A stretch of 5,484 nt of DNA from Bifidobacterium breve (GTDB lineage Bacteria > Actinomycetota > Actinomycetes > S36-B12): assembly GCA_943328365.2 (NCBI GenBank), contig CALPZT020000141.1:1-5484 (forward strand). Direction: 5' to 3'. The notes beneath the pieces are model-generated. The model did not search any database, had not been told where the DNA came from, and saw only the letters and a list, made by a program, of their open reading frames with translations. Both the position numbers and the translations under genes were made by a program. Positions 4,616 to 5,484 of this stretch are shown here, in pieces. The first letter of the stretch is position 1. Every line of letters starts with the position of its first letter.

Positions 4616-5484
4616 GTGATCGAGCGGCGCGAACTGTACATCGATGGCGCATGGGCGGCCCCGGCTGGCGGCGACGTCATCACGGTCGACGAGGCAGCGA
4701 CCGAGGAGGTCATCGGCACGGTGCCGGCAGGCGAGGCGCCGGATGCCGAGCGTGCGATCCTCGCTGCGCGGCGGGCGTTCGACGGCTGGTCGACCACGCC
4801 TGTGGAGGTGCGGGCCGCTGCAGTTCAGGCCCTCGCCGACGGCCTTCGCGCCCGGGAGGGCGAGCTCGCGGAGATCATGGCGAAGGAGGTCGGCACGCCG
4901 CTCGCGATCTCGGTGCGAGTTCAGGTCGGCCTTGCTGCTTCGGTGTTCGAGACGATGGCTGAGGCCGTCCTCGAGCTTCCAGCCGAGGAGCGGATCGGCA
5001 ACTCGTTGATCGTGCGAGCGGCGGCTGGCGTTGTCGGTGCCATTACTCCCTGGAACTACCCGCTTTATCAGCTCGCGGCCAAGGTCGGACCAGCGCTGGC
5101 CGCAGGCTGCACGGTCGTCGTGAAGCCGAGCAGCGTGGCCCCGCTCGCGACCTTCGTCCTCGCCGACATGGTTCACGAACTCGGCCTGCCCGCCGGGGTG
5201 TTCAACCTGGTCTCCGGGCGCGGTGCACTCGTCGGCGAGCTGCTCTCCTCACATCCTCAGGTCGACTTGGTGAGCCTCACCGGCTCGACGGGTGCCGGGG
5301 TGAGAGTCGCCCAGGCCGCAGCGCCGACCATCAAGCGCGTCGCCCTTGAGCTCGGCGGCAAGTCGGCATTCCTCATCGGACCGGGCGCGGATCTCGACGC
5401 TGCACTCGGTGCCGCCATCCGCGGCTGCTTCGTGAATAACGGCCAGACCTGCTCTGCCACGACCCGGCTCATCGTGCCGCGTTC
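4616..5484 (+). CDS. NAD(P)-dependent aldehyde dehydrogenase (3'-truncated)
   Basis: The first 289 residues of an aldehyde dehydrogenase are present; the family is about 475-500 residues, so roughly 60% is visible. It opens with ELYIDGAWAAP (6-16), the usual N-terminus. The conserved blocks follow in order: TPWNYP with Asn147, VVVKPS with the cofactor-binding Lys170, the glycine motif TGSTGAG (222-228), LELGGKS with the general base Glu245, and NNGQTCSA with the catalytic Cys279. The core catalytic residues are therefore intact. The enzyme oxidises an aldehyde to the acid in the cytoplasm; the substrate cannot be set from sequence. It lies 34 bp after the phosphatase stop, with no terminator or convincing promoter between, so it is probably co-transcribed. 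With the upstream oxygenase and SnoaL-like protein it fits a pathway in which ring cleavage or side-chain oxidation yields an aldehyde. Coenzyme preference is not decided. Confidence 0.95.
   Translation, partial: MIERRELYIDGAWAAPAGGDVITVDEAATEEVIGTVPAGEAPDAERAILAARRAFDGWSTTPVEVRAAAVQALADGLRAREGELAEIMAKEVGTPLAISVRVQVGLAASVFETMAEAVLELPAEERIGNSLIVRAAAGVVGAITPWNYPLYQLAAKVGPALAAGCTVVVKPSSVAPLATFVLADMVHELGLPAGVFNLVSGRGALVGELLSSHPQVDLVSLTGSTGAGVRVAQAAAPTIKRVALELGGKSAFLIGPGADLDAALGAAIRGCFVNNGQTCSATTRLIVPR

Noticed and set aside
4568..5176. Open frame on the minus strand, 202 codons, antisense to the aldehyde dehydrogenase
   Set aside because: Arg/His/Asp-rich shadow translation opposite a clear aldehyde dehydrogenase with all motifs.

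Overview
The window comes from a GC-rich bacterium, most likely an actinobacterium. The evidence is strong G/C preference at third codon positions, frequent GTG starts, start codons that appear to be leaderless, and a gene set (PtpB-like tyrosine phosphatase, HutC-type GntR regulator, single-component Rieske oxygenase alpha subunit, SnoaL-like protein) common in that phylum. The genus cannot be told from this sequence. The content looks like part of a small-molecule catabolic locus. I see no mobile element, CRISPR array, tRNA or rRNA.

Layout: (1) 2-883 (+), the C-terminal 293 residues of a sugar-type ABC transporter substrate-binding protein, closed by a strong intrinsic terminator at 903-941. 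(2) An intergenic promoter region with a 12-bp perfect palindrome, then 1072-2502 (+), a 476-residue Rieske non-haem iron oxygenase alpha subunit. (3) 2513-3232 (-), a GntR/UTRA regulator convergent with the oxygenase; only 10 bp separate the two stop codons. (4) A 78-bp divergent promoter region with the palindrome TGTCTAGACA and TANNNT -10 boxes placed so that both flanking GTG codons could be the transcription start. (5) A rightward gene cluster: a SnoaL/NTF2-like protein (3311-3850), a tyrosine phosphatase with a GTGA overlap (3847-4581), and an aldehyde dehydrogenase with a strong RBS (4616 to the window end, truncated).

Working model (inference): the GntR protein senses a pathway ligand and represses itself, and probably the divergent SnoaL-phosphatase-aldehyde dehydrogenase cluster, through TGTCTAGACA. 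The Rieske oxygenase would start attack on the substrate, the SnoaL-like protein would act on or bind an intermediate, and the dehydrogenase would oxidise an aldehyde product to an acid. The binding protein may import the substrate. No ferredoxin, reductase, oxygenase beta subunit or transporter permease lies in the window, so substrate and electron chain are undetermined. The most interesting points are the paired, apparently leaderless divergent promoters with the operator inside one of them, the phosphatase with Phe in place of the signature His in a catabolic operon, and the Glu at the usual bridging-Asp position of the oxygenase.
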